From: Thiohalomonas denitrificans
GTDB lineage: Bacteria > Pseudomonadota > Gammaproteobacteria > Thiohalomonadales > Thiohalomonadaceae
Direction of reading: 5' to 3'
Length of the DNA: 64,000 nt
Assembly: GCF_900102855.1 (NCBI RefSeq)
Contig: NZ_FMWD01000004.1
Span: 16,430-80,429, forward strand
The position numbers and the translations under genes were made by a program. The notes beneath the pieces are model-generated. The model saw nothing but the letters and a program-made list of their open reading frames with translations. It ran no database searches and was not told where the DNA came from. Shown piece after piece: positions 52,735-62,500 of the stretch. The number at the start of each line of letters is the position of its first letter. Within the stretch, counting starts at the first letter, position 1.

Positions 52735-54188
52735 GCTGCTTGTGGCTCAGTATCTACCTACCCAACCTCGCACTCGAGGTCTTCGGAGACACGGAGACTC
52801 CGTTTGCCGTGCGTACCGGACCGGATAACCGGCCGGTGGTGCATGTCTGCAATGCCGCCGCGGAGGAGCACGGCATCCATCCCGGCCAGCCCTTGGGGGC
52901 GGCCCTTGCCCTGTGCCATACCCTGCTGACCCGCGAGCGGGACAGGGCGGCGGAGCATCAGGCGCTGAACGCCCTCGCGCTATGGAGCCAGCAATTCACG
53001 CCGCTGGTACACATCCGCCCTCATGAAGGATTGATGCTGGAGGTGGCCGGCAGCCGGAAGCTGTTCGGCGGCCTCGCTGCCTTGCGGGATGGTGTGGCCG
53101 AGGGACTACAGGATATGGGCTATCGGGCCCATCTCACCGCCGCCCCGACCCCACTGGGGGGCTGGCTACTGGCGAAAAACGGCGCCGAGCTGTTGATTGA
53201 GGAGCGGGATCGATTGCAGGACATCCTGCAACGCCTGCCGCTGAACGGCCTGGAGGTAAAGCCCGAAACCATTGCCGCCCTGCGCGGAATGGGGCTGCGG
53301 CGGGTCGGTGATGTACTGCGCCAGTCCCGCAGCGCCCTGGCGCGTCGGGTGGGCCCCGAATTTTATGATTACCTGGATCGCGCCATGGGGCTGCGTGCCG
53401 ATCCGCGCCGGCCGTTCGAGCCCCCTCCCCGTTTCGATGGTCGCCTGCCGCTGCCGACGGAAGTGGATAACACCGACGCCCTGCTGTTTGCCGCGCGCCG
53501 ACTGGTGCTGGAGCTGATAGGGCTGCTGCGCGCCAAGGGAGCCGGTGTGCAGGACATGCGCCTTATCCTGGAACACCGGGGGCGCCCGGAGAGTGAACTC
53601 CCGATCGGCCTGCGGCGCCCGTCGCGGGATGCGGATCACCTTCTTGCCCTGATCCGCGAGCGCCTGGAGCGCTTCGAACTGCCCGCCCCCACCGATGCCA
53701 TCGGCCTGCACGCCGACCGGTTCCCGGAACGGGAAAGCGAGCACGACGACCTCTTCACCGGAGAGCAGACCGGCATTCCCGATGCGAGTGTATGGCTGGA
53801 GAAATTGCGCGCCCGCCTGGGCGACAACGCCGTCGGTGGGCTGGGTCCGGCTGCCGATCACCGACCGGAAAAGGCCTGGCGCCCCTGCCCACCCGGACAG
53901 GACGAAACTGCAGGGTGCATTCATAATGCACCGCTTCCGACAGCGAAACCCCTCCGCCCGCTCTGGCTCTTCCCCGAACCGAAGCCGCTCGAACAGCGCA
54001 ACGGCCAGCCCTGGCTGAAAGGTGAGTTACACCTGATTCGAGGGCCGGAGCGGATCGAAACCGGCTGGTGGGATGGCGAAGACGCCGCCCGCGACTACTT
54101 CGTCGCCGCAGACGCCCACGGCGAACACTTCTGGATCTTCCGCGAGCGGCGAAATCAAGGCTGGTTCCTGCAGGGCGTGTTTGCCTGA
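52731..54188 (+). CDS. imuB: Inactive Y-family polymerase-like protein ImuB
   Basis: A 485-residue ImuB. The N-terminal Y-family fold starts LWLSIYLPNLALEV, where the catalytic Asp of active DinB is absent, so it acts as a scaffold. Also seen are HGIHPGQPLGAALALC and the helix-hairpin region TIAALRGMGLRRVGDVLRQ. The C terminus ends with HFWIFRERRNQGWFLQGVFA, typical of ImuB. It usually recruits the DnaE2 polymerase and the beta clamp. No dnaE2 gene follows here. Confidence 0.93.
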   Translation: MSCLWLSIYLPNLALEVFGDTETPFAVRTGPDNRPVVHVCNAAAEEHGIHPGQPLGAALALCHTLLTRERDRAAEHQALNALALWSQQFTPLVHIRPHEGLMLEVAGSRKLFGGLAALRDGVAEGLQDMGYRAHLTAAPTPLGGWLLAKNGAELLIEERDRLQDILQRLPLNGLEVKPETIAALRGMGLRRVGDVLRQSRSALARRVGPEFYDYLDRAMGLRADPRRPFEPPPRFDGRLPLPTEVDNTDALLFAARRLVLELIGLLRAKGAGVQDMRLILEHRGRPESELPIGLRRPSRDADHLLALIRERLERFELPAPTDAIGLHADRFPERESEHDDLFTGEQTGIPDASVWLEKLRARLGDNAVGGLGPAADHRPEKAWRPCPPGQDETAGCIHNAPLPTAKPLRPLWLFPEPKPLEQRNGQPWLKGELHLIRGPERIETGWWDGEDAARDYFVAADAHGEHFWIFRERRNQGWFLQGVFA

Positions 54189-54196
54189 AGGTCCGC

Positions 54197-55144
54197 TCAC
54201 CTGGCGAGCGGGGCCTCGACATCATCGGCCACCGGCAGGCCATCGTCCCAATAGGGATGATCACCAAAGCGCTGAAGCAGGAAATCCACCAGTACGCGTA
54301 CCCGTCGCGGTACAAAGCGTCGCGACGGATAGACCACATAGGCATAGGCCGTCGACAGACGGTAGTCGGGGAGCAGCGGCACCAGACGCCCTTCGGCGAT
54401 GACCCGATAGGCGAGAAAGGTGGGCGAGGCCAGCACCCCCAGTCCTGCAACAGCCGCATCGAGGAGCAGATCGCCGTTGTTGGCACGCAGACGTACCGGT
54501 ACGCGGACCGACTCGCCATGGCCCTCCCTGTCGGTAAACCGCCACTGCTGTGACTCGGGCACATTCGCATATACCAGACCCTGATGATCCGCCAATTCCC
54601 GCGGAGTACGAGGGGTCCCGTGGCGAGCGAGGTACTCGGGACTGGCACACAGCACCATCCGCACCGGCGCCAGAGCGCGGGCAATCAGCGTCGAATCGGC
54701 CAGATAGCCGATACGCACGGCCAGATCGAAGCCCTCGTCGACCAGGCTAATCGAGCGATCATTGAGGTCCACATCCGGCACTACCCCGGGGTGTTCGGCA
54801 CAAAAGGCGGTCAGGGCAGGATTGAGATGCAACAGACCGAAGGAGAGGGGTGCCGCGAGACGAATCCGGCCCCGCAGCGTCTGTTGACCCTCGCTCACCG
54901 ACTGGGCGGCCTCCTCCCACTCGGCCAGCAGCAGAGTGGCGCGGCGGTGAAAATCGCGACCGGCTTCGGTCATCGAAAGACGCCGTGTGGTACGCCGCAG
55001 CAGTTGCACGCCGAGGTGCGACTCCAGATCGGTCACCCGGCGGCTTACCGCGGATTTGGCGATCCCCAGGCGCTCGGCGGCGGCACTGAAGCTGCCGGCA
55101 TCCACTACTGCTGTAAAGGACTCGAGGGCATCCAGTCGATCCAT
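54197..55144 (-). CDS. LysR-family transcriptional regulator
   Basis: A 315-residue LTTR. The N-terminal helix-turn-helix has LESFTAVVDAGSFSAAAERLGIAKSAVSRRVTDLE and LGVQLLRRTTRRLSMTEAG. The substrate-binding domain (about 90-295) has VDLNDRSISLVDEGFDLAVRIG. This resembles the CrgA/DsdC-type subgroup often found next to oxidoreductases. It is divergent from cytochrome b561 across a 127-base gap and so may regulate the b561/ene-reductase/YceI genes. It ends convergently eight bases from imuB. Confidence 0.93.
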   Translation of the reverse strand: MDRLDALESFTAVVDAGSFSAAAERLGIAKSAVSRRVTDLESHLGVQLLRRTTRRLSMTEAGRDFHRRATLLLAEWEEAAQSVSEGQQTLRGRIRLAAPLSFGLLHLNPALTAFCAEHPGVVPDVDLNDRSISLVDEGFDLAVRIGYLADSTLIARALAPVRMVLCASPEYLARHGTPRTPRELADHQGLVYANVPESQQWRFTDREGHGESVRVPVRLRANNGDLLLDAAVAGLGVLASPTFLAYRVIAEGRLVPLLPDYRLSTAYAYVVYPSRRFVPRRVRVLVDFLLQRFGDHPYWDDGLPVADDVEAPLAR

Positions 55145-55271
55145 TGTTCTTAATTTCGCAACACAGTTTTCGAGATTAACGTCTTTTTAGCATAAACTGG
55201 AACGATACAATAGACACCGTTTCGGTCGGCCGATTCCCGGAACGTCCCGGTACGAAGAACGCAGGCAACCT

Positions 55272-55817
55272 ATGCAATGGCGAAACGATACAACCCGCTA
55301 CGGTCTGGCCGCCGTACTGATGCACTGGCTGGTGGCGCTGACGGTATTCGGCCTCTTTGGCCTCGGTCTGTGGATGACCGGACTCACCTATTATGATCAG
55401 TGGTATCAACTCGGCCCCTGGTGGCACAAGAGTATCGGCGTATCACTGTTCCTGCTGGTGCTGGTGCGCCTGGGGTGGCGTGCCCTCAATCCGCAGCCGG
55501 TGCCTTTGCCGAGTCATGCGCGCTGGGAGCATCGCCTGGCAAAAACGATGCACGGACTGCTGTACCTGCTGCTATTCGCCATCATGATCAGCGGTTATCT
55601 GATCTCGACCGCCGACGGCCGGTCGCTGGAGGTCTTCGGCTGGTTTGCCATCCCGGCCACCCTCCACGGAATCGAACATCAGGAAGACATCGCCGGGACC
55701 ATCCACCTGACACTCGCCATCACCCTGGTGGCACTGGCATCACTGCATGCCCTGGCGGCCCTGAAACACCACTTCCTGGACCGCGACCGCACGCTGATGC
55801 GGATGCTGGGGCGCTAA
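55272..55817 (+). CDS. Cytochrome b561 family protein
   Basis: A 181-residue inner-membrane di-haem protein with four transmembrane helices (about 12-35, 50-66, 92-112, 142-162). Haem-ligand His occur in VLMHWLVALT, GPWWHKSIGV, TMHGLLYLLLF and TIHLTLAI. It is the N-terminal member of a cluster with an ene-reductase and YceI, a pairing (b561 with YceI) seen in many proteobacteria and tied to isoprenoid quinone or superoxide handling. AGG is near the ATG. Confidence 0.9.
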   Translation: MQWRNDTTRYGLAAVLMHWLVALTVFGLFGLGLWMTGLTYYDQWYQLGPWWHKSIGVSLFLLVLVRLGWRALNPQPVPLPSHARWEHRLAKTMHGLLYLLLFAIMISGYLISTADGRSLEVFGWFAIPATLHGIEHQEDIAGTIHLTLAITLVALASLHALAALKHHFLDRDRTLMRMLGR

Positions 55818-55853
55818 CCGGATCAGACAAACGTTCAGACCAAGGAGAGAACC

Positions 55854-56939
55854 ATGCTATTCGAACCCTTTCGAGTCGGGACACTGGAACTGCCTAATCG
55901 CATTATCATGGCGCCGATGACCCGCAACCGTGCGAACCACGACGACAATCGGCCCAATGCCCTGATGGCCGAGTACTACCGCCAGCGGTCCGGCGCCGGA
56001 CTAATCATCAGCGAGGGCACGCCGGTCTCGCCGCAGGCGCCCGGCTACCTCTGGACCCCGGGGATTTACACCGAAGGACAGGTGGAAGGCTGGCGACAGG
56101 TGACCGCCGCCGTCCGTGAGGCAGGCGGCCGTATCTTCGCCCAGCTCTGGCACTGCGGACGGGTCTCCCACCAAAGCCTGCAGCCGAACAGCGAAGCGCC
56201 CCTCGCCCCGTCGGCCGGGCAGGCGGCGACCCAGCTCTTCGCCCTGGATGATAACGGTCAGCCTGCCATGCTCACACCCTCCCCGGCCCGGGCAATGACT
56301 GAAGGGGAGATCGAGGCGACCATCGCCGACTTCCGGCAGGCCACGGAGAACGCCCTCGCTGCCGGCTTCGACGGCGTGGAGATCCACGGTGCCAACGGCT
56401 ATCTGCTCGACCAGTTTCTCAACAGCACGGTCAACCAGCGCGACGATCGCTGGGGCGGCTCCCTGGAGAATCGTGCCCGATTCGCTCTCGCGGTGGTCGA
56501 GGCCGCCGCCGAGGTCGCCGGCCCCGATCGCGTCGGCCTGCGGCTCTCGCCCCACGGCACCTTTAACGACATGGGGGAGGACCCGGATGCGGACCGCATG
56601 ACCCAGCATCTCGCCGACGCAGCAAAGCGCCTCGGCATTGCCTACCTGCACTTCGTCGACCCGGTGTTCAACGGTTACGCGGCGGGCGAGTCCCTCCTCA
56701 AGCAGGCCCGCGAGCGATTCGGCGGACCGGTTATCGCCTGCGGAGAGATGGACAGGGTCAAGGCCGAACGCTATCTGGAGGATGGCCTGGCCGACCTCAT
56801 CGGCTTCGGCCGCGCCTACATCGCCAATCCCGATCTGCCGGAACGCCTCGCCCATGACGCACCGCTGAACGAGCCGGACCCGGCCAGTTTCTACGGCGGA
56901 GACGCCGGAGGCTACACCGATTATCCCAGCCTGACCTGA
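55854..56939 (+). CDS. nemA: Alkene reductase, Old Yellow Enzyme family
   Basis: A 361-residue FMN-dependent ene-reductase. Seen: IIMAPMTRNRA (flavin site), ISEGTPVSPQAPGY, QLWHCGRVSH, FDGVEIHGANGYLLDQFLNS (substrate His-Asn pair), DDRWGGSLENRARF, and LIGFGRAYIANPDLPERL. It reduces activated C=C bonds or nitro compounds with NADPH. AAGGAGAG precedes the ATG. It is co-directional with b561 and yceI. Confidence 0.95.
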   Translation: MLFEPFRVGTLELPNRIIMAPMTRNRANHDDNRPNALMAEYYRQRSGAGLIISEGTPVSPQAPGYLWTPGIYTEGQVEGWRQVTAAVREAGGRIFAQLWHCGRVSHQSLQPNSEAPLAPSAGQAATQLFALDDNGQPAMLTPSPARAMTEGEIEATIADFRQATENALAAGFDGVEIHGANGYLLDQFLNSTVNQRDDRWGGSLENRARFALAVVEAAAEVAGPDRVGLRLSPHGTFNDMGEDPDADRMTQHLADAAKRLGIAYLHFVDPVFNGYAAGESLLKQARERFGGPVIACGEMDRVKAERYLEDGLADLIGFGRAYIANPDLPERLAHDAPLNEPDPASFYGGDAGGYTDYPSLT

Positions 56940-56970
56940 TGGCTGACTGCAACCCAAGGGAGTACCTACC

Positions 56971-57543
56971 ATGCGCAAACTATTGTTGTCCGCCGCCCTG
57001 CTCGGCCTCGTCGGCACCGCGCCGGTCCATGCCGCCGATTATGTCATCGACACCAAGGGCGCCCACGCCTACATCCACTTCAAGGTTCAGCACCTCGGCT
57101 ACAGCTGGCTGGGGGGACGTTTCAACGATTTCGGCGGTGAGTTCAGTTACGACGAGAGCGATCCATCGGCGGCCTCCATCGTCGTCAACATCGACCCGGC
57201 CAGTATCGACTCCAATCACGCCGAGCGCGACAAGCACCTGCGGGGCGATGATTTCCTCGACGTGAAGAAGTATCCGGAGGCGAAGTTCGTCAGCACCGCG
57301 TTTGAAGAGAACGGTGACGGCACCGCGAAACTCACCGGCGACTTCACCTTGCACGGTGTCACCAAACCGCTGACTATCGACGTCGAACACATCGGTGCCG
57401 GTCCCGACCCGTGGGGTGGAAATCGCCGCGGCTTCCACGGTACCACCGAATTCAAGATGGCCGACTACGGCATCGATTACGACCTGGGACCCGCCTCACA
57501 GACGGTCTACCTGGAACTCTCCGTCGAAGGCATACGCCAGTAA
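56971..57543 (+). CDS. yceI: YceI-family periplasmic isoprenoid-binding protein
   Basis: A 190-residue lipocalin-like protein. The signal peptide is 1-21 (VHA then ADYVIDTKGAHAYIHFKVQHLGYSW). Typical strands are GGEFSYDESDPSAASI, ERDKHLRGDDFLDVKKYPEAKF and LTGDFTLHGVTKPL. It binds a long polyprenyl chain in the hydrophobic pocket. AGGGAG precedes the ATG. It closes the b561/nemA cluster. Confidence 0.95.
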   Translation: MRKLLLSAALLGLVGTAPVHAADYVIDTKGAHAYIHFKVQHLGYSWLGGRFNDFGGEFSYDESDPSAASIVVNIDPASIDSNHAERDKHLRGDDFLDVKKYPEAKFVSTAFEENGDGTAKLTGDFTLHGVTKPLTIDVEHIGAGPDPWGGNRRGFHGTTEFKMADYGIDYDLGPASQTVYLELSVEGIRQ

Positions 57544-57559
57544 TTTCGCAGCCACCGCG

Positions 57560-57584
57560 AGCGGACCGGCCCACCCGGTCCGCT
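57560..57584 (+). terminator. Terminator-like hairpin after yceI
   Basis: AGCGGACCGG and CCGGTCCGCT form a perfect 10-bp stem with a 5-base loop, 16 bases after the stop. There is no T-run, so it may only stabilise the mRNA end. The rest of the gap to 57911 shows nothing else. Confidence 0.5.
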
Positions 57585-57911
57585 CAAGGCGGCAGCCCTC
57601 GCCGACAGGTCCCTGACCGGATCATTGGCTGTACCCCTCCTCCACCGCCGTCCCCGTGACCGGCCCGAATTCTTCAACCACGAAACACCTCGTTCTGCCC
57701 AACGTCCGTGCGCTCTGCAGGATTTTTCCCGTCGGCTGCTATCTTTCCAGCAGAGTTCTCGACGTTGAGTCACCCGCCTCAAGGTGCGGGGGCCGATTTT
57801 CCCCAATCTCAAGGACGGGAGGCATATCACCATGCCGGAGCAGCACTCCTTGGAGGCCACTGACGGATGGCCGAGCCAGCATAGCTACCTTGCCACTCTT
57901 CGGCGGTCGCC

Positions 57912-59582
57912 ATGAATGATAGAAAGCGCGATGAATTGATGCACCCACCGGACCTGACGCAACACGCCAGGGGGACCGGTCCCATTCGCACGCAGCGCCC
58001 GCTTTATGTGGACCTGCTGCCGCCCTGCAACAATGCCTGTCCGGCCGGTGAGAATATTCAGGGATGGCTGGCATTGGCCCAGGCGGGATCGTACGAGAAA
58101 GCGTGGCAGGTGCTGATGGAGGACAACCCGATGCCCTCCGTCCACGGCCGTGTCTGCTATCACCCCTGCGAGGACAACTGCAACCGGAACGAGGTGGACA
58201 GTACCGTCAACATCCACGCAGTGGAACGGTTTCTCGGCGATCTCGCGTTGCGCGAAGGCTGGCAAGTTAAGAAGGTCGCGCCTCCAACGGGCCGACGGGT
58301 GCTGGTGGTGGGAGCCGGACCCAGCGGCCTTTCCGCCGCCTTTCACCTAAGCCGCCTCGGGCACGCCGTTGAGATCCACGAGGCCGGACCACTGCCGGGC
58401 GGCATGATGCACTTCGGAATCCCCGCTTATCGTATGCCCCGGGAGGAGCTGGAGCAGGAGGTTGAGCGCATCGAGGCCATGGGAGTCAAGATGGTGCTGA
58501 ACCGCAGAGTGCAGGATGTATTGGCAGAAAAGGAGACCGGCGGGTTCGACGCGGTTTTTCTTGCCATCGGCTCTCATCTCGGCAAGCGCACGGAGATCCC
58601 CGCCAGAGATGCGGGCAAGATCCTCGATGCGGTCAGTTTTCTTCGTGATACCGCCACCGGCCAGCCGCCCGAACTGGGCCGACGTGTTGCGATCTACGGC
58701 GGCGGCAACACCGCAATGGATTCGGCGCGAACTGCCAAACGGCTCGGCGCCGAGGAGGCGTTGATCGTCTATCGCCGAAACCCGGAGCAGATGCCCGCCC
58801 ACGCCTTTGAAGTCGAGGAGGCGATAAAAGAGGGCGTCAAGATCAACTGGCTGCGAACCATCAAGGCTATCGACCAGACCAGACTCCAGGTCGAGGTCAT
58901 GGCCCTGGATCAGGAGGGCCGTCCCCAACCTACCGGGGAAATTGAAACACTCGAAGCCGATTCCCTGATCCTGGCACTGGGCCAGAAAACCGACTCGGCG
59001 TTCCTGCAGAGTGTTCCGGGTATCGAGTTCCGATCGGATGGCGCGGTGGCGGTCGGATCGAACTTCATGACCGGGTATCCGGGCCTGTTCGCCGGAGGCG
59101 ATATGGTACCGAGCGAACGCACCGTGACGGCTGCGGTCGGTCATGGAAAAAAGGCTGCCCGGCACATCGATGCGTACCTGCGGGGTGAACAGTACGTCAA
59201 GCCACTCAAACACGACATCATCGGTTTCGACGGACTGCATCTCGGTTTCCTGACGGATGCGGAACAGCGGAAGCAGCCCTCTGTCGATCCGGAGCGCCGC
59301 GCCTATGGCTTCGAGGAGATCGCCAAGGGCTTGAGTGAAACGGAAGCTGCCTATGAATCCAGGCGCTGCTTCTCCTGTGGCAACTGCTTCGAATGCGACG
59401 GTTGTTACGGTGCATGTCCCGAAGACGCCATCATCAAACTGGGCCCGGGCAAGCGCTACCGGTTCGACTTCAATCGCTGCACAGGCTGCGCCGTCTGCTT
59501 CGAGTACTGCCCCTGTCACGCCATCGAAATGATCCCGGAACCAGGAGTTGCCGATGCAACCGGAAAAGATCACCACGCTTGA
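57912..59582 (+). CDS. GltD-like NAD(P)-linked flavoprotein with ferredoxin domain
   Basis: A 556-residue oxidoreductase. The N-terminal Fe-S region has PPCNNACPAGENIQGW and VCYHPCEDNCNRNEVD. The FAD site is VLVVGAGPSGLSAAFHLSRLGH, the NAD(P) site VAIYGGGNTAMDSARTAKRLGA. A C-terminal 2[4Fe-4S] domain (about 478-540) has CFSCGNCFECDGCYGACPEDAI and CTGCAVCFEYCPC. It likely moves electrons between NAD(P)H and ferredoxin for the PFOR encoded next, with which its end overlaps by 29 bases. Confidence 0.9.
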   Translation: MNDRKRDELMHPPDLTQHARGTGPIRTQRPLYVDLLPPCNNACPAGENIQGWLALAQAGSYEKAWQVLMEDNPMPSVHGRVCYHPCEDNCNRNEVDSTVNIHAVERFLGDLALREGWQVKKVAPPTGRRVLVVGAGPSGLSAAFHLSRLGHAVEIHEAGPLPGGMMHFGIPAYRMPREELEQEVERIEAMGVKMVLNRRVQDVLAEKETGGFDAVFLAIGSHLGKRTEIPARDAGKILDAVSFLRDTATGQPPELGRRVAIYGGGNTAMDSARTAKRLGAEEALIVYRRNPEQMPAHAFEVEEAIKEGVKINWLRTIKAIDQTRLQVEVMALDQEGRPQPTGEIETLEADSLILALGQKTDSAFLQSVPGIEFRSDGAVAVGSNFMTGYPGLFAGGDMVPSERTVTAAVGHGKKAARHIDAYLRGEQYVKPLKHDIIGFDGLHLGFLTDAEQRKQPSVDPERRAYGFEEIAKGLSETEAAYESRRCFSCGNCFECDGCYGACPEDAIIKLGPGKRYRFDFNRCTGCAVCFEYCPCHAIEMIPEPGVADATGKDHHA

Positions 59583-62500
59583 GGGCAACGAGGCGGTTGC
59601 GTACACCGCCTATCGCATCAATGAAGTGTGCGCCATCTATCCCATTACGCCCTCCTCGACCATGGCGGAACTTGCCGATCAGTGGGCATCCGAAGGCAAA
59701 ACCAATATCTGGGGCAACATTCCCCTGGTCAGCGAGATGCAGAGCGAGGGTGGAGCCGCCGGGGCGCTACACGGGGCCCTGCAGACCGGTGCGTTGACCA
59801 CCACCTTCACCGCATCGCAGGGTCTGCTCCTGATGATCCCGAATATGTACAAGATCGCCGGCGAGCTGACCCCCACCGTATTTCATGTGGCGGCAAGATC
59901 CCTGGCCGCTCAGGGCTTGTCGATATTCGGCGACCACTCCGATGTCGCCGCGGTGCGCAGCACCGGCTTCGCGCAGCTCGCCTCGGGTTCGGTACAGGAG
60001 GCGCACGATACAGCGCTGATTGCCCAGGCGGCAACGCTGGAATCGCGGATTCCTTTCGTCCACTTCTTTGATGGTTTCCGTACCTCCCACGAAGTGAATA
60101 AGCTGACCTTGATCAGCGAAGAACAGATTCGCGCAATGATGGACGACAACGCAGTACGTGCCCACCGTAGCCGGGCGCTGAATCCGGACCATCCATTCAT
60201 ACGTGGCACCTCGCAGAACCCCGACGTCTATTTTCAGGGACGGGAAACGGTCAATCGCTTTTATGCCCGGTTGCCCACCATTCTCCAGGAGAAGATGGAT
60301 GCCTTCCACGAGTTGACCGGAAGGGCCTACCGCCTGTTCGAGTATTACGGGGATCCCGAAGCGGAGCGGGTGGCGATCATCATGGGATCGGGAGCGCACA
60401 CCATTCGCGAGACCGTCGCCGTGCTGGGCCGCTCGGGAGAGAAGTGCGGCGTGATTCATGTGCGTCTCTGTCTGCCGTTCTCCGCCGAACACTTCCTCGC
60501 TGCGCTACCGCCCACAGTCAAGGCCATTGCCGTGCTCGACCGTACCAAGAGCCCGGGCGCCACCGGAGAGCCGCTGTATAGTGATGTGGTAACGATCCTG
60601 GCGGAGGCTCGGGCCGAAAACAGACTTCCCATGGATAGTCTGCCCGATGTCATCGGCGGCCGTTACGGTCTGTCGTCCAAGGAATTCACTCCCGCCATGG
60701 CCAAGGCCGTGCTGGATGAACTCAAGAAGCCACAAAAGAAGAACCCTTTCACCGTCGGCATTCAGGACGATGTAACCCACACCAGCCTCGAGTACGACCC
60801 TGCTTTCAACATCGAGTCGGACGAGGTGGTGCGCGCGATTTTCCTCGGGCTTGGCGCCGACGGCACCGTCGGTGCCAACAAGAACAGCATCAAGATCATC
60901 GGTGAATCAACGCCGCTTTTCGCCCAGGGCTACTTCGTCTACGACTCGAAAAAATCCGGCTCACGCACAGTATCCCACCTGCGCTTCGGACCGAATCCGA
61001 TCAATTCACCCTATCTCATCCAATCTGCCAGCTTCATCGGTTGTCACCAGTTCAACTTCATCGAGAAGATGGATGTCCTGGAGGGCGCACAGCCCGGCGC
61101 CACACTGCTGCTCAACAGTCCCTACGGCCCCGACGAGGTCTGGGACCATTTGCCGCGTCACGCCCAGCAGCAGATCATCGACAAAGGCATTTCGTTCTAC
61201 GTCATCGACGCGTCGAGGGTGGCCCGCGAGACGGGTATGGGCAGTCGCACCAATACGATTATGCAAACCTGCTTTTTCGCCATCTCCGGTGTATTGCCGC
61301 AGGATGAGGCTATCGCGCGGATAAAGGACACTGTCCGAAAGACCTACGGCAAGAAAGGCGAAGAGATTGTCGAGAAGAATTTCCTGGCGGTGGACCGCAC
61401 ACTTGAACAGCTCTACCACGTGACGGTTCCCGACCACCCCCCCAGCGCTATCGAGATGCCACCCGTGGTACCGCCACAAGCGCCGGAATTCGTGCAGAAG
61501 GTAACCGCAATGATGATGGCCGGAAAAGGGGATCGGTTGCCGGTTTCCATGCTGCCCATCGACGGCACCTATCCCTCCGGTACCACTCGCTGGGAGAAAC
61601 GCAACATCACCGATTTCGTCCCCGTATGGGAGCCCGAAATCTGCATTCAGTGCGGCAATTGCAGTTTTGTCTGTCCCCATAGCGTCATCCGCGCGAAGTT
61701 CTACAACGAGGATCAGCTCGAAGGGGGACCCGATGGCTTTCCATCGGCTCCGATCAACGCCCGTGGATTTCCCGAGACGCGATTCACACTGCAGATCTAC
61801 GTCGAGGATTGCACCGGTTGCGGTATCTGCGTGGAGTCATGCCCCGCCAAGAGCCTGCAGCAAAGCGGGGTCAAAGCGATCAATATGGGGCCCAAGGCGC
61901 CCATCCTCGAACGGGAACGGCAGAACATCCAGTTCTTTGAACGCATACCGGTCAACGAACGATCGCGGGTGGAGTTCTCTACCGTGCGCGGAGTGCAGTT
62001 TCTGGAACCGCTGTTCGAGTTTTCCGGCGCCTGTACCGGCTGCGGAGAAACCCCCTATGTTCGTCTTCTCTCGCAGCTGTTCGGCGATCGCCTGATGGTC
62101 GCCAATGCCACCGGTTGTTCATCCATTTACGGGGGCAATCTTCCCACCACGCCGTGGACCACGAATGCGGAGGGGCGCGGGCCGGCGTGGTCAAATTCAC
62201 TGTTTGAAGACAATGCCGAGTTCGGCTTCGGCTTCCGCCTGACCGCCGACAAGCACCTGGCGCTGGCAACCCAGCTGGCGCAGGAGTTCAAAGAGGAGAT
62301 CCAATCCGAACTGATCGATGAAATCCTCGCCGCCGAGCAGCGTACCGAGTTGCAGATCCGCCAACAGCGCATGCGGGTGGCGGAATTGAGAGTGGCGCTC
62401 GAACCCATCGACAGCGAAAAAGCCCGCGATCTGCTCTCGGTAATCGATCACCTGGTACGGCGTAGCATCTGGTTCGTAGGGGGCGACGGCTGGGGTTACG

